Assembly (NCBI GenBank): GCA_026260175.1
Contig: JAKCWW010000691.1
Span: forward strand, 29,446-93,445
Reading direction: 5' to 3'
DNA length: 64,000 nt
Source: Reticulitermes lucifugus
Lineage: Eukaryota > Arthropoda > Insecta > Blattodea > Rhinotermitidae
In this document: piece after piece, positions 13,568-26,313 of the stretch
Layout of the letters: each line of letters begins with the position of its first letter
Position numbering within the stretch: position 1 is the stretch's first letter
Program-made: the position numbers and the translations under genes
The notes under the pieces: model-generated
The model's database searches: none
What the model was told of the DNA's origin: nothing
The model's input: the letters and a program-made list of their open reading frames with translations, nothing else

Positions 13568-13842
13568 AGGTTGCCCCATTAAAAGCCAAGCAGGCACAGA
13601 TGGGAGGTAGAAGCATAGGTTTAGCCATTATTGACTCCAGCGTTAGAAGGGGTGGGTGATCAGCGCCACGCCACGGCCGCTTCATCCCCATGAAAGAGAC
13701 CCAGTGCTCGTTATACAAAAGAATGGGTGGGGCTCGGGGTCGGTCTGGATGGGTCCGGGGTAACTTGCCCCCACGGGGTTTCGAACCCTAGACCGTCCAG
13801 CCAGTAACGAGTCGTTATACCGACTACGTTATCCCGCCCTCC
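13568..13842 (-). mobile_element. SINE family C, full length
   Basis: Same layout: gggcgggataacgtagtcgg at the head, GGTTCGAAACC B box, conserved aaagcggccgtggcgtggcg-like body. Confidence 0.82.
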
Positions 13843-14896
13843 AAACAATACATAAAAGTTTCCTTAAATGCGTGTTTCATATTCTGTACTTCTGGACACA
13901 AATTGACAGAGGGTCCATCTCTTTAAAAGTCTACTGAAGGGTAAGAACCAAATATGCATTAGGAATTTCAGACGAATAAATGTAATATGAGGCAAAACGC
14001 AGGCAAGGATATGATTATTCTATTTCGTATTCCGAACCGAACTGTGAGATTTAGAAGAGTTGGTTACAGTGAAAGCAAACTCCAATCGGTTCTCTCACAC
14101 ACAAGGCAGAGATTTTGAAACCCCTGCAGATATTAGTTTAGGCTGTTTGCATGGTAGAGCAGGTGGAGAGGTTGCCGTTGAGCGCGGCGTTATTCTGAGA
14201 CATACTACCCACAAGCGATAGCTCCTTGAGTCTGCATGCACACTGCAGAAAGCAACTTCAGTATGTATGTTCCTATCTCATGCGTGTCTGTGTTTGCGTA
14301 AAATACGTGTGTACGGATTGAAGGTTACACGGAACTGAATAACCACTTTTTCTTCAATGTGGACATGATATCTGTCAGAAGTATGAAATCACAGATTTTT
14401 CTGTTCATGCGATCCCAACAGGTAAATGGTAGGAATAATAAATTTGACTATTGGAAGAGATCGCAATATGTTTTATTTAACGCGCGGCCAATTGCTAAGA
14501 TTAGGCCATACAGCGTTGGCCGTACATGAAAGAATTATGGGAAAGGCGCGATTGTGGAAGTTTACTGACAGCGATACTAAAGTACTGGAAGGAAAACTCT
14601 TTACGCTCTGAACTTCTTCATCAAAAATTCCCAAATGGCTTGGCATCTAAAGGAAGCCAGACTTCCGAGTTAAGAGGTAGGCCCTAAAGCCATAAATCAT
14701 GGAAGGACCTAATTTTGTCATCGGTTTTTCCTAAAACGTCCCTTTCTCTTTAAACATTTTCTTTCCCGCACTGGCCATGTATCCAGACCTGGTCTTTGAC
14801 ACCCCTGGCCTCTTACACTTAACGTAGGTCAGGATATCAATTTAAATATTATATTTGAATATACTTAATATTATATATCTTCCGTGCAGTTGCTTT
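13843..14896. other. No gene seen
   Basis: Unique-looking sequence; the 61-codon frame at 14426-14611 has no recognisable domain. Confidence 0.5.
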
Positions 14897-15070
14897 ACAT
14901 ATGTAAGTTTTTTACCACCAACTACTGCACAATAAATTTGTTTTTACACTCCTACATGTTTCGGCTGATCATTGACTCCCTGATGATGGCTGAAATGGTC
15001 AGCCGAAACATGTAGGAGTGTAAAAATAAATTTATTATGCAGTGGTTTGTGGTAAAAGACTTACATATGT
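14897..15070. repeat. 174-bp palindromic element with a hammerhead core
   Basis: The left arm (14897-14970) and right arm (about 14999-15070) are inverted copies with few mismatches, beginning acatatgtaag and ending cttacatatgt. The right half carries a complete + strand hammerhead motif. The left arm carries, on the - strand, only its 3' part (stem II remnant, GAAAC, ACATGT, GGAGTG). No ORF. The arms are not shared with the other palindromes in this window. Confidence 0.85.
14975..15019 (+). ncRNA. Type I hammerhead ribozyme motif, complete core
   Basis: Elements in order: stem I 5' strand ACTCC (14975-14979); CTGATGA core (14980-14986); an extra T (14987); stem II GGCTGA (14988-14993), loop AATGG, TCAGCC (14999-15004); GAA (15005-15007); self-complementary stem III ACATGT (15008-15013); H17 = A (15014); stem I 3' strand GGAGT (15015-15019), which pairs with ACTCC. 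Every conserved hammerhead position is present. The loopless palindromic stem III suggests action as a dimer, as described for Penelope-like element and retrozyme hammerheads. The extra T between the core and stem II recurs in three other copies here. Activity is not shown. Confidence 0.72.
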
Positions 15071-15114
15071 TATTTGAAGTTTTACAACAGTGACTACAAG
15101 TATTACTGTCATCT

Positions 15115-15196
15115 GGGATGTTAGGCCACGTAGTTTGGTAGATAAATTCCTCCGAAACGTCTGTACCTTTCTACCAATCTACACTTCGTCATATTT
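15115..15196 (+). repeat. Fragment of the 'SETS' repeat family
   Basis: CTGGGATGTTAGGCC followed by tcctccgaaacgtctgta and ctaccaatctac; close to the inverse of 45150-45200. Only the 3' half of the hammerhead-like core (CGAAACGTC) is present. Confidence 0.55.
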
Positions 15197-15284
15197 AAAA
15201 TAAATGAAATATTCAGGTACTTTTATGTTTAAGTGTAAGCCTAAATGATATAATTTGTCCCACAATTCAGACATTCCTAGCTAA

Positions 15285-15412
15285 TGGCTTAGACCGTGGA
15301 AGTCCGGAGTTAATACCAAGTCAATCCATGCGGGATTTGCGGTGAACGAAGTGGTACAGGGCAGGTTTCTCGCCGAATACTTCGGTTTTCTACTCTTAAT
15401 ATTATTCCATCT
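15285..15412 (+). mobile_element. SINE family B, internal fragment
   Basis: gtcaatccatgcgggatttg ... gccgaatacttcggttttc matches the family B body; the tRNA head is not recognisable. Confidence 0.65.
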
Positions 15413-15869
15413 TTACTCTGTACACAGAATCCCCTTCATGCTGCTCTTATAAGAAGAATGAGCAAGTTAAGTCTGAGAACTTTCTTGTAATAGCGATCAT
15501 CTGTCTGGAATGTTTTAAAAGGTCGTTCTTTTGTATAATATAAACGTATACAATTCAGTTAATAACTTACAGAAAAAAGAGTCAGTAAAAGTTATAGGGA
15601 CCATTTTACAGTGTTAGACTATCGATATTTGTTGCGCAAAACATACAAAACACAAATATGCTTTGTCGTAAACTGACATTGATAATGTTACAGAAGGTGA
15701 TGAAAATACATATCACTAGATTTTGAAAGGTTAGTACTAAGTTTGCATGCGACAGTCTTGATTTGAATCATAGGCTGCTTATAGCTCAAAGACTGTATAT
15801 TTTTCAGCCGGAGGTAGAGAACTGTGACTGGAAATAATTGTGGATTTTTGAAAGTGTATAATTACAGGA

Positions 15870-16770
15870 TAGGCAATGTACGTATAACGCAATATTGTGG
15901 GTCGTTTTCCTAATAATTGGCAGTGGAATCGTAACAATGTATTCTGTATGTGTTGTTGTTGTAGAATTACATTTCCCAGTCAACTATATAAAAATAACGA
16001 ATATTACAAAAATGCTTTTATTGTAAATTTATGTCACCGGCAACAATGCAAATTATATGTACCAGTTTTTGAAATAAATTATATTCCAACTAATTTGCAC
16101 TCTTTTCACACGTTACATATAAAAGCTAAATTGAAACAAAAAATATTCTTTTGCGAATGGCTTTTCTTAAATGTACAAGTTGGCTAAACACATCGTAACA
16201 ACATATATGTCTTTGCATATTTTCTCGTATTTTGTAAGTATTGCCGTAAAACATTGTACGAGATCAGAAGGAATGACACATTTATGAATAAATAAGTACT
16301 AAATATTATGAGTGGGTGTCTGTATTCTAGCCTTAGTTATCCGGCATGCGAATTGCATCTTTCCTATGCAGCATTTTATTGACATGTTTGGCCTGTCTCT
16401 CTCTACTATATTTTTTCAAATTATCTCATGAAGAGAATGATTTTCGGAAAGAAGTGAATTGAATATAACACGGATGTTTTAATTTTTTCCGCAACTTTTT
16501 CTGAAACATTTCTCATTATAAGAAGAATTGAGCGAGATATTACCATAATTTGCATAGGCCTTCAAGTAAAGTACTCCTTATTCTTGTCGGATTTTAATGA
16601 AACTTCAACTCTCTCGATATATTGTCGAAAAATATTCTAATATCAAATTTAATAAAGATCTCTGCAGTGGGAGCCGAGATGTTTCATGCGGACGGGCGGA
16701 CAGGAGGAGAGACAGGACAAATCTAATAGTCGCTTTTCACAATTTTGCTACGGCGCATAAAACTTAGAGG
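15870..16770 (-). repeat. Dispersed repeat family E, long copy
   Basis: Inverse of the E pattern: gtccgcccgtccgcatgaaa near 16700, aaaatccgacaagaataagg, actttacttgaaggcc, and the far end cacaatattgcgttatacg near 15880. Collinear with 62600-63770. Confidence 0.75.
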
Positions 16771-18377
16771 AGATAAATGGGCAATATAGATAGTAGCTAA
16801 TATCATGACCGAGATTTCAGCAAAATGACTCCGGAATATAAAGTCGTAAATAGAGAACATTCGATTTCATATATGCAATGCAATAACGTAAATGACGTGA
16901 TGACATGAAATAAAACAGACACTTTTTCCTGTCTCAGTTTAGAGTATTTGTAATCTAAGTATTGTTGGGTCGCGTACCAAAACTGGTTATGAGATGACAT
17001 TTCTTTATATAGTAACAGATTTTACATCAGTGTTCCGTGACCCGAATAGCTCGACCCACAAATATGAAGGAGGTGGTGATGTATCAGCGACTTCAAGGGA
17101 CATTACCCTTTAAAGCATTGGGAAACAAATGCTAACACGGAGGGATTTCTGCAGGCCCTCTAAATCTGTATTATCACGGCTTACAGCTGTAACAGCTTGA
17201 TGCTACCTATCCTCTTTAAATGGAGGATATATAGCAGTCTCCTGGCTTGTTCGTTGAAAGCTGTTTAACCCGTATTATTTACCAACTGCGCAAAAAAATA
17301 GCGTCGTTTTACTTACTAAAGCCTGCAACCGAACTGATTTAAGAACCAAATAATTTTATATTTAATTTTAAATTAATATAATACTCCATATTTAAGGATC
17401 CAAACATGGTGTAAATCAGGATGTAGATAATCTCGGCAATGTCCACCTATTGATATTTAACAAACCGCTGTTAAAATTAGAGTAGTCGTAAGGTGTTAAA
17501 ATATATTCAAATTATCATTATTCATATTTTCCGTTTAATGTTGCTTTTCTTCTTCAGCCTTCAAAATAATTGGATTTTATGTTTTTTAAGAGTCATAGGT
17601 TGTATATGAATGTTTAAAAGAAATCTGCGGCCTCCATCTTCAGGTTGTAAATGTAATAATCAATTTAAGTTCAACTATTAACTTTTTAGAATCCTTGTAT
17701 AACCTTCTGCGTGCTTCTTATTCTGTAATATATCTCTTGATAACAACGTGAATAGCGATCTAAGAAGCACCACATACGCAGTTTTGCTATATACTTTATT
17801 CATTTATTCTCACCATGTTTATTTCACCCCCAAAACAATTTTGTATAATATATTGTAGTCTTCATACAATATATTTTCTCAGTTACCTTGAAACAAATTG
17901 TGCACTAATTTAAACAGCATTTCTTGCATATAATTTTGTAGACACTTCTTCTGCATGTTTACTTCATTTTGCTAAGGCGAATAGATAAAAGCCATTCAAG
18001 TAGGTAAATGCATAGCTTGGTCCTATGGAGCAAAGAGTTCGGGTCGTTAATGTAGGATATATTAAATATGATGGGAAGCAGGTGTTCGTAGTATCAGAGT
18101 GATGTTTTGGTATTTTAATGCATGTGGATGAGTTTCTTCATTAAGTGTTGTTTAATAGTCGAATTATTCGTTTTTAGTAGGTGGCAGGTATGTTCTTGTT
18201 TTGATTAAGCCTAACTAGGTATTGAAACTTAACGAAGTTACTAAAGAAATAACTCCCCTCTTATTTTCAAATCAATATCTAAGGTTAGCTGCCCTTCGTG
18301 GTCCGCACGTAATATTATTCGTGTTCAACCTGCGTATAATGAATAAGATTACAGGCAAGAAATTACTCGTAGTTGAG
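16771..18377. other. No gene seen
   Basis: AT-rich intergenic- or intron-like DNA. Confidence 0.55.
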
Positions 18378-19190
18378 TGAACTGGAGATTCTAATTGAGT
18401 AGGTGTAGTGTCGGAACACGAGTGGAATGGAGACTCGGAATGAGTGGGCTTAGTGCCGCAATATAGAACGAGTGGAATGGAGACTCGGAATGAGTGGACG
18501 TAGTGCCGCAATATAAAACGAGTGGAGTGGAGACTTGGAATGAGTGCGCATAGTGCCGCAACATAAAACGAGTGGAGTGGAGACTCGGAATGAGTGGTCG
18601 TAGTGCCGTAATATAAAACGAGTGGAGTGGAGATTCTAAATGAGTAAGCGTAGTGTCGGAACACGAGTGGAATGGAGACTCGGAATGAGTGGGCTTAGTG
18701 CCGCAATATAGAACGAGTGGAATGGAGACTCGGAATGAGTGGGCGTAGTGCCGCAATATAAATCGAGTGGAAATTCTAAATTAGTAAGCGTAGTGTCGGA
18801 ACACGAGTGGAATGGAGACTCAGAATGAGTGGGCTTAGTGCCGCAATATAGAACGAGTGGAATGGAGACTCGGAATGAGTGGGCGTAGTGCCGCAATATA
18901 AATCGAGTGGAGTGGAGATTCTAAATGAGTAAGCGTAGTGTCGGAACACGAGTGGAATGGAGACTCGGAATGAGTGGGCTTAGTGCCGCAATATAGAACG
19001 AGTGGAATGGAGACTCGGAATGAGTGGGCGTAGTGCCGCAATATAAATAGAGTGGAGTGGAGATTCTAAATGAGTAAGCGTAGTGTCGGAACACGAGTGG
19101 AATGAAGACTCGGAATGAGTGGACATAGTGCCGCAATATAGAACGAGTGGAATGGAGACTCGGAATGAGTGGGCGTGGTGTCGGAACACA
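18378..19190. repeat. Minisatellite of 50- and 45-bp units with 145-bp higher-order period
   Basis: 50-bp units (cgagtggaatggagactcgg ...) alternate with 45-bp units (... ggagattctaaatgagtaag). The marker tagtgtcgga falls at 18406, 18651, 18791, 18936 and 19081, giving steps of 245, 140, 145 and 145 bp. The left part has four 50-bp units between two 45-bp units. Six-frame ORFs rich in Ser, His and Thr arise from the repeats only; a 50-bp unit breaks the frame. Confidence 0.9.
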
Positions 19191-19387
19191 AATTAATAGT
19201 GTTATCACAGAATTTCGCCAAATCGATAACTTTTATAATAAAGCCGCACTTTGATTTCCGTTTAATTTTCGTTCCTGACAATGGTAAAAAATGCACTGTA
19301 TACTGGTTCTGTTCACAGGACAAAGGCTCGGTGTTTTTTTCCCCAATTCATTTACAATTACTGAACAATCCTGTTTTCTTGTGAAGG

Positions 19388-19649
19388 GTCTCGCAGCAGA
19401 TGCTACGGACGCACAGCAGCCTTGGGCTTATTGTGTACCCATGTGATGAAGATTATTTTTTTAAATTTTTTCTTGTAATGGAGCACCGGTGGAATGAAAT
19501 TGACAGGAGAAAACCGAAGTACTCGGGGTAAAACCTGTCCCAATGTCACTTTGTCCACCACAAATCCCACATGGACTGGCCTAGTATCGAACCCGGCCTC
19601 CGCGGTGGGAGGCCGGCGACTAACCGCCTGAGCCATGGCAAGGCCGCAC
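19388..19649 (-). mobile_element. SINE family B, full length
   Basis: Read on the - strand: head gccttgccatggctcaggcg, B box GGGTTCGATAC, body agtccatgtgggatttgtgg ... gagtacttcggttttctc, and tail cttgtaatggagcaccgg inverted at the left. Confidence 0.85.
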
Positions 19650-21414
19650 AATCCTCTTACTTAGTTAACTATTGGTTGAATTTTCGTAAAATTTAAGAGA
19701 ATCATGTTCGTATTGCACTTATTTTTTGCTAACAATTCCTTCCAAAATCAACACTTCTGCAAAATCTATTGTCAAAGATTTTCAGTTCCCTTTAAACGCC
19801 ACGAGACTGTGCACACCCTCCCCAACAGTATGGTGCGACAAATGAGAAGTCAACAGAACCGAAAGCGCTTGCAATGTAACAAAATGAGGTGCTTAAAGTG
19901 TCACAGACTTAATTATTATTATGTAGGACCAAACATTTCGAGAAACATCTGGAATCAAGCCTTTGAAACCCCAAATTTATCTGAATTACAAGATGTTAGT
20001 TCAAAATTCTCAGAAACAACTTGTCTCCACTAAAATGTCTTAATGTTTAAAGACCATTTATGGAAATAATCACTGTTGTTTGTGAGAACCATAGGAAAAT
20101 AATAGCAAGGTCTGCGAAGGAAGTTCCTTTTTAAAAGTTATAGCAGGCTGAACACGGGTTTTTCAACTGGTTTTCAGCTATTAACTTTAGACCAGACAAG
20201 TACAAAATAACAGAATGGCGAAAAAAATTACAAAGTGTGGAAGTTCAAAGTTGTTATTATTTTAATGAGTTTAAGAAGGAGAAGGTGGAGAGACAAGCGA
20301 CACCCTTGGGGGAGAAGAAGACTGTAAAGAATATTTTAGTTAGAATAATTAAAGGAAATAAGCAGGGGCTTCTGATCAAAAACTTTACACTTAAACTTAC
20401 GAGATGAACATCTTCAAAACACATGCAAATTTCTGAAGGTTCATTTTACGTTTGTCTCCTTGTTGACACATCTACCTACTCCATTTGATACAGGGATCAT
20501 GAAATTGGACATATAATAAAATATTATTTATTTATTTTAAATTAGGCATAAGGCAACTTAAAATTTTTGTGTTATAGCTGACAACATTATGTAGGCTACT
20601 ACATTACACACATAAAGTTACATAATCGGTCTTATCATATTATTTATAATTTTATTAGCATTACTACATACATTTCGGAAATTAAATTTAAGGTCTGAAA
20701 CGTAAATTACTTCCAAAACTTTTTGTTATTGTAACAAATTTTGTAAGTTAAAATTAGTAATTAAGAATTTCAAAACAAGTATTAAAAAACTATATGAAAA
20801 ATATTACATTATTCGAATAAAATATAATGTTAAATAAATCCATTCATGTACAATCATGTACAGCGATGAAATAGCATCACGCAGAATAACTCTCATTCAA
20901 GATACGTTAGTGACTTGACCAGTAGAATAATGATTCTATACAAATATTCTGGTCGTGATAGTAACAAGCACATCTGCTGGTCAGCTTTTGCAAATTGCAT
21001 GTGACAATAAGGAGTTATATTCGGTGTTAATATTTCAACCAGCTGCGCGCTCTCTACAACAAACGCAGACACCAGACCCTGTACTTTACATTCTCTCTCT
21101 CAGCCGCCATATGTATCCTAATTCTGCTACTGGAGTAAAACATTGTGAAATTAATTTCTATCCCTCCATATCATTACGTGAAAATTGTTAAGCACAGAGC
21201 AACTATTTCACATTAACATTGTACACTTATCAAAGGGGTGGAAAGGCGACTAAAAACCTTTATTTTTATAATAGGGAAATAGAATCAGTGGCAGATTAAC
21301 ATCTGATACCTTTTAAGTCACTTCTGTTTTCTTGAAATTTTAATCATCGACACCGATATTGTTTATTCTAAATTACTTAACGTTTCGTGCTATTATTTAC
21401 GAGTAACATTTCTG
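19650..21414. other. No gene seen
   Basis: The 109-codon frame at 19704-20033 (+) is Cys/His/Asn-rich but shows no zinc-finger spacing and no homology I recognise. 20520-20860 is very AT-rich. Confidence 0.5.
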
Positions 21415-21688
21415 AAGGCCGTGCCATGGCTCAAGGCGGTTAGTCGCTGACATCTCAACGCGTCGATCCCGGGTCAGTCCATGTAGGATTTGTGATGGAC
21501 AAAGTGGCACTGGGACAGAATTTCCCCCCGAGTACTACTTCGGTTTTCCTCTGTCAACTTCGTTCCACCGGTGTTCCATTAAAAGGGAAAATGTAAAAAC
21601 TAATCACCTTCCATCACAGGGTTGCACAATAAGCCTCAAGGCTGCGGTGCTTCCGTAGCATCTGCTGCGGGACCATTCACAAAAAAAA
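21415..21688 (+). mobile_element. SINE family B, full length
   Basis: Head ggccgtgccatggctcaagg, B-box region, body tccatgtaggatttgtgatg, gtactacttcggttttcctc and tail ggctgcggtgcttccgtagc followed by an A-run. Confidence 0.85.
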
Positions 21689-22279
21689 TTCGAAATCCTA
21701 CTTTAAAGAGAACATACCGATATCCCTCTACTCCATATTCCAGTGACAAGGAACTTTCTTTAAACACGTATATTAGTATATGTATATATACATATATCGC
21801 TACGCCCATGTATAGATATATTGAGGTATGTGTTACAGTAACTTTTTATGCCACAGCCTACATATAGTAAAGAATAATATACATAACATTACACGTAAAT
21901 ATTCTTTACTGGTCTCTGTTACAAAAATCATTCCTTTAATTGCTTTTAAAGAATTTCTTTCTATTTATTAAATCAACCAAATGAAATACATAAATGTGTT
22001 CTTTGAACGAAATGCAGAGTTAAATGACAAATTAAATACGGAACTTTTTCCTGGAAAATGCAGTGTAACTTTAATCAAGCAACTACTATCTTTATAGAAC
22101 ACAATATTTCATTGCAGTATGTAAGAATATCCGTCACTGGACCTTATCCTTAATATTTTATGGCAGATTACTTCCTCACTTCTTATGTCGGTGGCAAATC
22201 CATGCAAATATTATCTAATTATTTACGCTGCATTTTCCAAATCATTTCCTCTTTTCTCTATCCCAAATAGTTTTACAGA

Positions 22280-22390
22280 AACTTTCTCCGAAACTTCGAT
22301 AAATTTCTATCAAACTACAAGATGTCACATTTCACAAGACCGTAATCTTCTTCACCTACATTTACGTCGTTCCTTAACCTTTCACTTTAA
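22280..22390 (+). repeat. Dispersed repeat fragment, SETSINFYQTTR type
   Basis: A short in-frame stretch reads FSETSINFYQTTRCHISQD, matching the widely dispersed SETSVNFYQTTR-type translation. A transposon fragment, not a gene. Confidence 0.6.
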
Positions 22391-25133
22391 CATAAATAAA
22401 ATTGAAATCTTCTTAATACGCAATATTTGCAAAAGAAAATTAAACTGTAATTTTAAACTGTTAAATACTGCCTGCATACACCATATATATATATATAGCC
22501 ACTAAACAAATTATGGATTACGTATTCACACACACACACACATTGTATTTTATAGAATACTTTACTATAAATTTATCTTCAATTTCTCTTTCCTCAAAAG
22601 CTCATAATTCTTACCAATTGGCTGTCAGGTGTAAACCATACAAAGGGGGTTGGCACAGAATATCCTCGTCTCTAAAGTAAAAGAACGTATTTGCAGCTGC
22701 AGATATAGATGCAATTATATAAAAATTGTATTGAGTGTATAAAGTAATTAAATAAGTAGAAAGCGCACAAGAACTGAACGTTTGTGATTGCCGGGAAGAA
22801 GACTAAAACATCGTAAATCCGATTTAAAAGAATCTTTTCAAATTAATCCATTTTTTCAGAAATATAGAAGCTTACACGGAGAAAAGATATGTGTATGGAT
22901 TTAAAATATTACATGAAAGGGACCTTAATTGACTACAAAAAAATAAGCAGATATATGCAGGAAAAATAGGAAAGTAAATTAAGGGCCATTGCTACAAGGC
23001 AGTTAAATATAGTACAGGTAGAAGAATTATAAATTAAATCCGTTAAATATAAAAAAATATATACCCGATTCAAAATACAGGGATCTCTCCTAATACAGAC
23101 ACGTGATGGTCAATACTAAATGTTAAGCGACGTAAGCTTTTGAAATGCCCTTTACAAGTAATACGTATCTTATTTGTCCTAGTATTTCTAAAAAGAAATG
23201 GGAGTTGTGTTTGTCATATAACGTGAAATAATTTAAGGGTGTTTTTAAAACCGGTACAAAACGCTTCTAAGCCATTAGCTGATATGGTGCTCCTCGACAT
23301 GAGTTTGGGGTCTTAGCATTCCATCTTCCAAATTCTACAGGGAAAATTGTGAGGCTGTCTTTTTATGGAATAATATGTGTATTGTGAAGCAGAGCAAATT
23401 TTTCGTCACCTTCCTTAGGGAAAAAAAGCAATGACATGAACAATTACAAACTTTATTGAACCATTATGAGTACAATAATAATAAACTTCTATAAACCTTT
23501 CTTTTTATTGACCTGAAATAATTTTGGAAATGTTTACAATTTCCATCCAACAGAAGGGCGCTAACATAAGAGATCATGACACTCTAATACTAATGTTCGT
23601 GGTCTGTCTAAAAAGTGTGTGATCGTGAAGCATCGAAAAGATGAGGCGGCCTAGGCCCCCAAGGGGCTGTCGAGCCATTTGAAAAAAAAATACTAATATT
23701 CTTTAATTTACTTATGAGCAGAGGCTTTGGATCTAAAGCGAGAGAGATGAGAGAAATTTTGTAATACTAGTTTACAAAGGGTATGTTTTGTGCTCAGTAG
23801 CCTGTTTTCAGTTATGAACAGAATAATGGTACATGAAACTATGCCGCACTGATTACTAACATTGTTATCACAATAATTATAAAACTTTACCTTCTATTAC
23901 AAATTTATGAACAAATATTTTACAACTTGTTGTCGCATAAATTATTCAGGTACTAAAGGTACAGGTCTTGTTTAATATAACTTTCTCATTCGATTTCAAT
24001 AAATCAAATACATTAAAAGATAAAAGGAAACTGTTATTAATGTATTAAAAATGGGTAGACCTATGTCCGGAAACACTTCAAGACCATTAATTCGCGAGAA
24101 ATACGCACAGCATTACTTTGTGTAGTTATCTCTTCTATCGTAAGGCATGTGAAAAGCATTTTGGAAAAAAGACTCTCCTAAACTCCACTCTCCAAATTTC
24201 GTTCGAAACATTAAATAATTATCATGTTACTCTGGAGATGAGAGCAGAAATTATTTTAAGTCCTTCTGTAAAGTGTAGTTTTTTTTCTCTTTTCAACTAA
24301 AATTGAAGTCACACCACAAATTTCGTAACACTTATCAATATAACATTTTATAAGAATGCAGTCATGGTTTCTATACTTGTTACGTACCTGTAGACGGATA
24401 GACGGACAGACGGACTGAGTGATGTTAATAGAAGCTTTGCAAAGATTCGAGAGCACCCAAAATTAGATTTTTGTAATTGGCAGCTGTGTGTCTGCCTCCC
24501 TGTTATAAATTTTGAGCCGTTTGACCAATATTTACGATACTTGTATAAACATTATGCCATTAGACGTCACGCAAAAATGTAAACCTTAATTTCACATAAT
24601 CAGTAATAATAAAACATGGTGGACAAGCGAACTTATGAGGTAGGAGCGACAATACCGCCACTTTCAAATTCTTTAGGGCCATACAAGATCTTCGAGAAAT
24701 ATGGAATACGTGTTGAGGTAATACTTTCAAGGAATTAAGATAAGAACATAACGGCCATGAAGATATTATCCTTAGCTTTCAGTCTGCTAGCGATGTGCGG
24801 CGAACCACCGAATTTGGGCAAGTGATATTTCGTATAAGGTATACCGCATACACAATTATACTTTCCATAAGGTATGTTAAGAGCCATAAATTACAAATTT
24901 GTCGACACAGTACTTATTTCAGGTCATACATTATCCGGTTAACTTAACGTGTAAAGGCCCTCTATTAAAGTAACAATTTGTGTGGGTCTGAAATTTCCAC
25001 AACGCTGATGATGAGTTTTCTTATCTTCTGATTTGTTACGCTGAACAACCGACTGACTGAATTAACAACCTTATTGCTCAGTGTAACAAAACGGAAGACA
25101 GTAATATTCAAGTATTAAATCCTTTACAAAAGT
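22391..25133. other. No gene seen apart from the SINE fragment
   Basis: Includes (TA)n and (CA)n near 22482-22542 and a gacggatagacggacagacg stretch near 24392 that may be a remnant of an inverted E repeat. Confidence 0.5.
23616..23695 (+). mobile_element. SINE family A, 3' end fragment
   Basis: gtgtgatcgtgaagcatcga ... aaggggctgtcgagccattt then poly(A): the conserved family A tail. Confidence 0.8.
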
Positions 25134-25660
25134 ATGACGATGATGATAATGATTATTATTATTATTATTATTATTATTAGTTATGCTAATGCTCTTCAGG
25201 TACTTAATTTACGTACTTTACATGACAGAAGACATCAACGCGATGCAATTTTTGTCATAAATGTTTTATTAGGTTCTAAATCCTGTCCATCTACCTTGGA
25301 CATTATTGGTCTACGAGTTTCCATTCGGAACCTCCGAGAATTTTCTTTGTTTCATGTTAGTTCATTTTTTAAAAACTGTCCCTCCGGCCGGTGTGTAACT
25401 GCGGCAAATTCTATTTGTAATCATTTGGATGTTTTCAGAAGGGAATTTGTTACACTTAGTCAAGATGTGATAATCTATTACATTATCTTAAGGTGTTCTT
25501 ATTAATTTTTTAAGTAATTTATTGTTTGTTTGTTTATTTTTGTTTTGTTTATTGTCCGTTGTTATTTGTGTTTGTATGTTGTGCTGTTTCTGTAATTGGC
25601 CATCTGGCTGTTGATTCGGCACATTAATAAACTAGAATTGAATTGAATTGAATTATTATC
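25134..25660 (+). pseudogene. Non-LTR retrotransposon 3' end (RT C-terminal region)
   Basis: After an (ATT)n tract (25153-25179) the frame reads LNLRTLHDRRHQRDAIFVI ... VLLGSKSCPSTLDIIGLRVS, the conserved tail of Jockey/CR1-like reverse transcriptases (L-x-x-R-R-x-x-x-D-x-x-F ... G-x-x-x-C-P-x-L-x-x-I-x-x-R-V). It ends at a stop near 25503. The 3' UTR carries ggccatctggctgttgattc and closes with (GAATT)n at about 25638-25655, as in the copy ending at 7500. A 5'-truncated insertion; the ATT tract occupies its 5' part. Confidence 0.78.
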
Positions 25661-26313
25661 ATTATTATTATATTTAAGGCAATGTGTTCATTAAGAAAGT
25701 TGAATTAATCAATTTTGTCGGAATTCCCGGCCCGTTTGAAAAAACTGAATGTCCCGTCTGTTTAAAAAATGACGACCTTCAATTTACACACAACAACGTT
25801 GTGCTTTGTGTAGCTGCACATCGCAATGTCGTACTGCGAGTGGCAGGTAATGCATTGGGACTGCGGGTGTAAGAGAATGGATTTCACGGAGAATGTGCAA
25901 ACCTAAGCAAGATGAAGTAAGGGATTATTTTAAAATACGAGTAGACATATCAAGGCATTTCCTGATTTACACACTGCGACTCCTACTGTTAGGTTAGTGA
26001 CGTTATTTCCTGCATCATTTCACGCTTCGCTTTTCCTGTGTGCGTAGTGAAAATTTTCTTCTTTCACACTCGAAGACCTTGGTAATAACTGTACAAAACA
26101 GATTTCTATAATAATAAGTTGGTAGATAATAGCATGTAATTGACTCTGTATGTAATCTACTTTAAAGTCAATTAAGGATTCGGATCTGGAGTTTTGATGG
26201 CGATGATTATCAAGGTAACGCAGATCACCCAAAGGGTGCCAAATTTTGGAAGGAAGATGTTGCCTTCTTCGTGGAAAAAGAACTTCCAACGCTAAAGTTA
26301 CAGGTAGCAAATT

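Noticed and set aside
18272-19323. Several overlapping Ser/His/Thr-rich open frames on the - strand (up to 130 codons)
   Set aside because: They are translations of the minisatellite; unit lengths of 50 bp do not preserve frame and no start or splice context supports them.
19704-20033. 109-codon Cys/His-containing frame
   Set aside because: No recognisable zinc-finger spacing or homology; probably chance.
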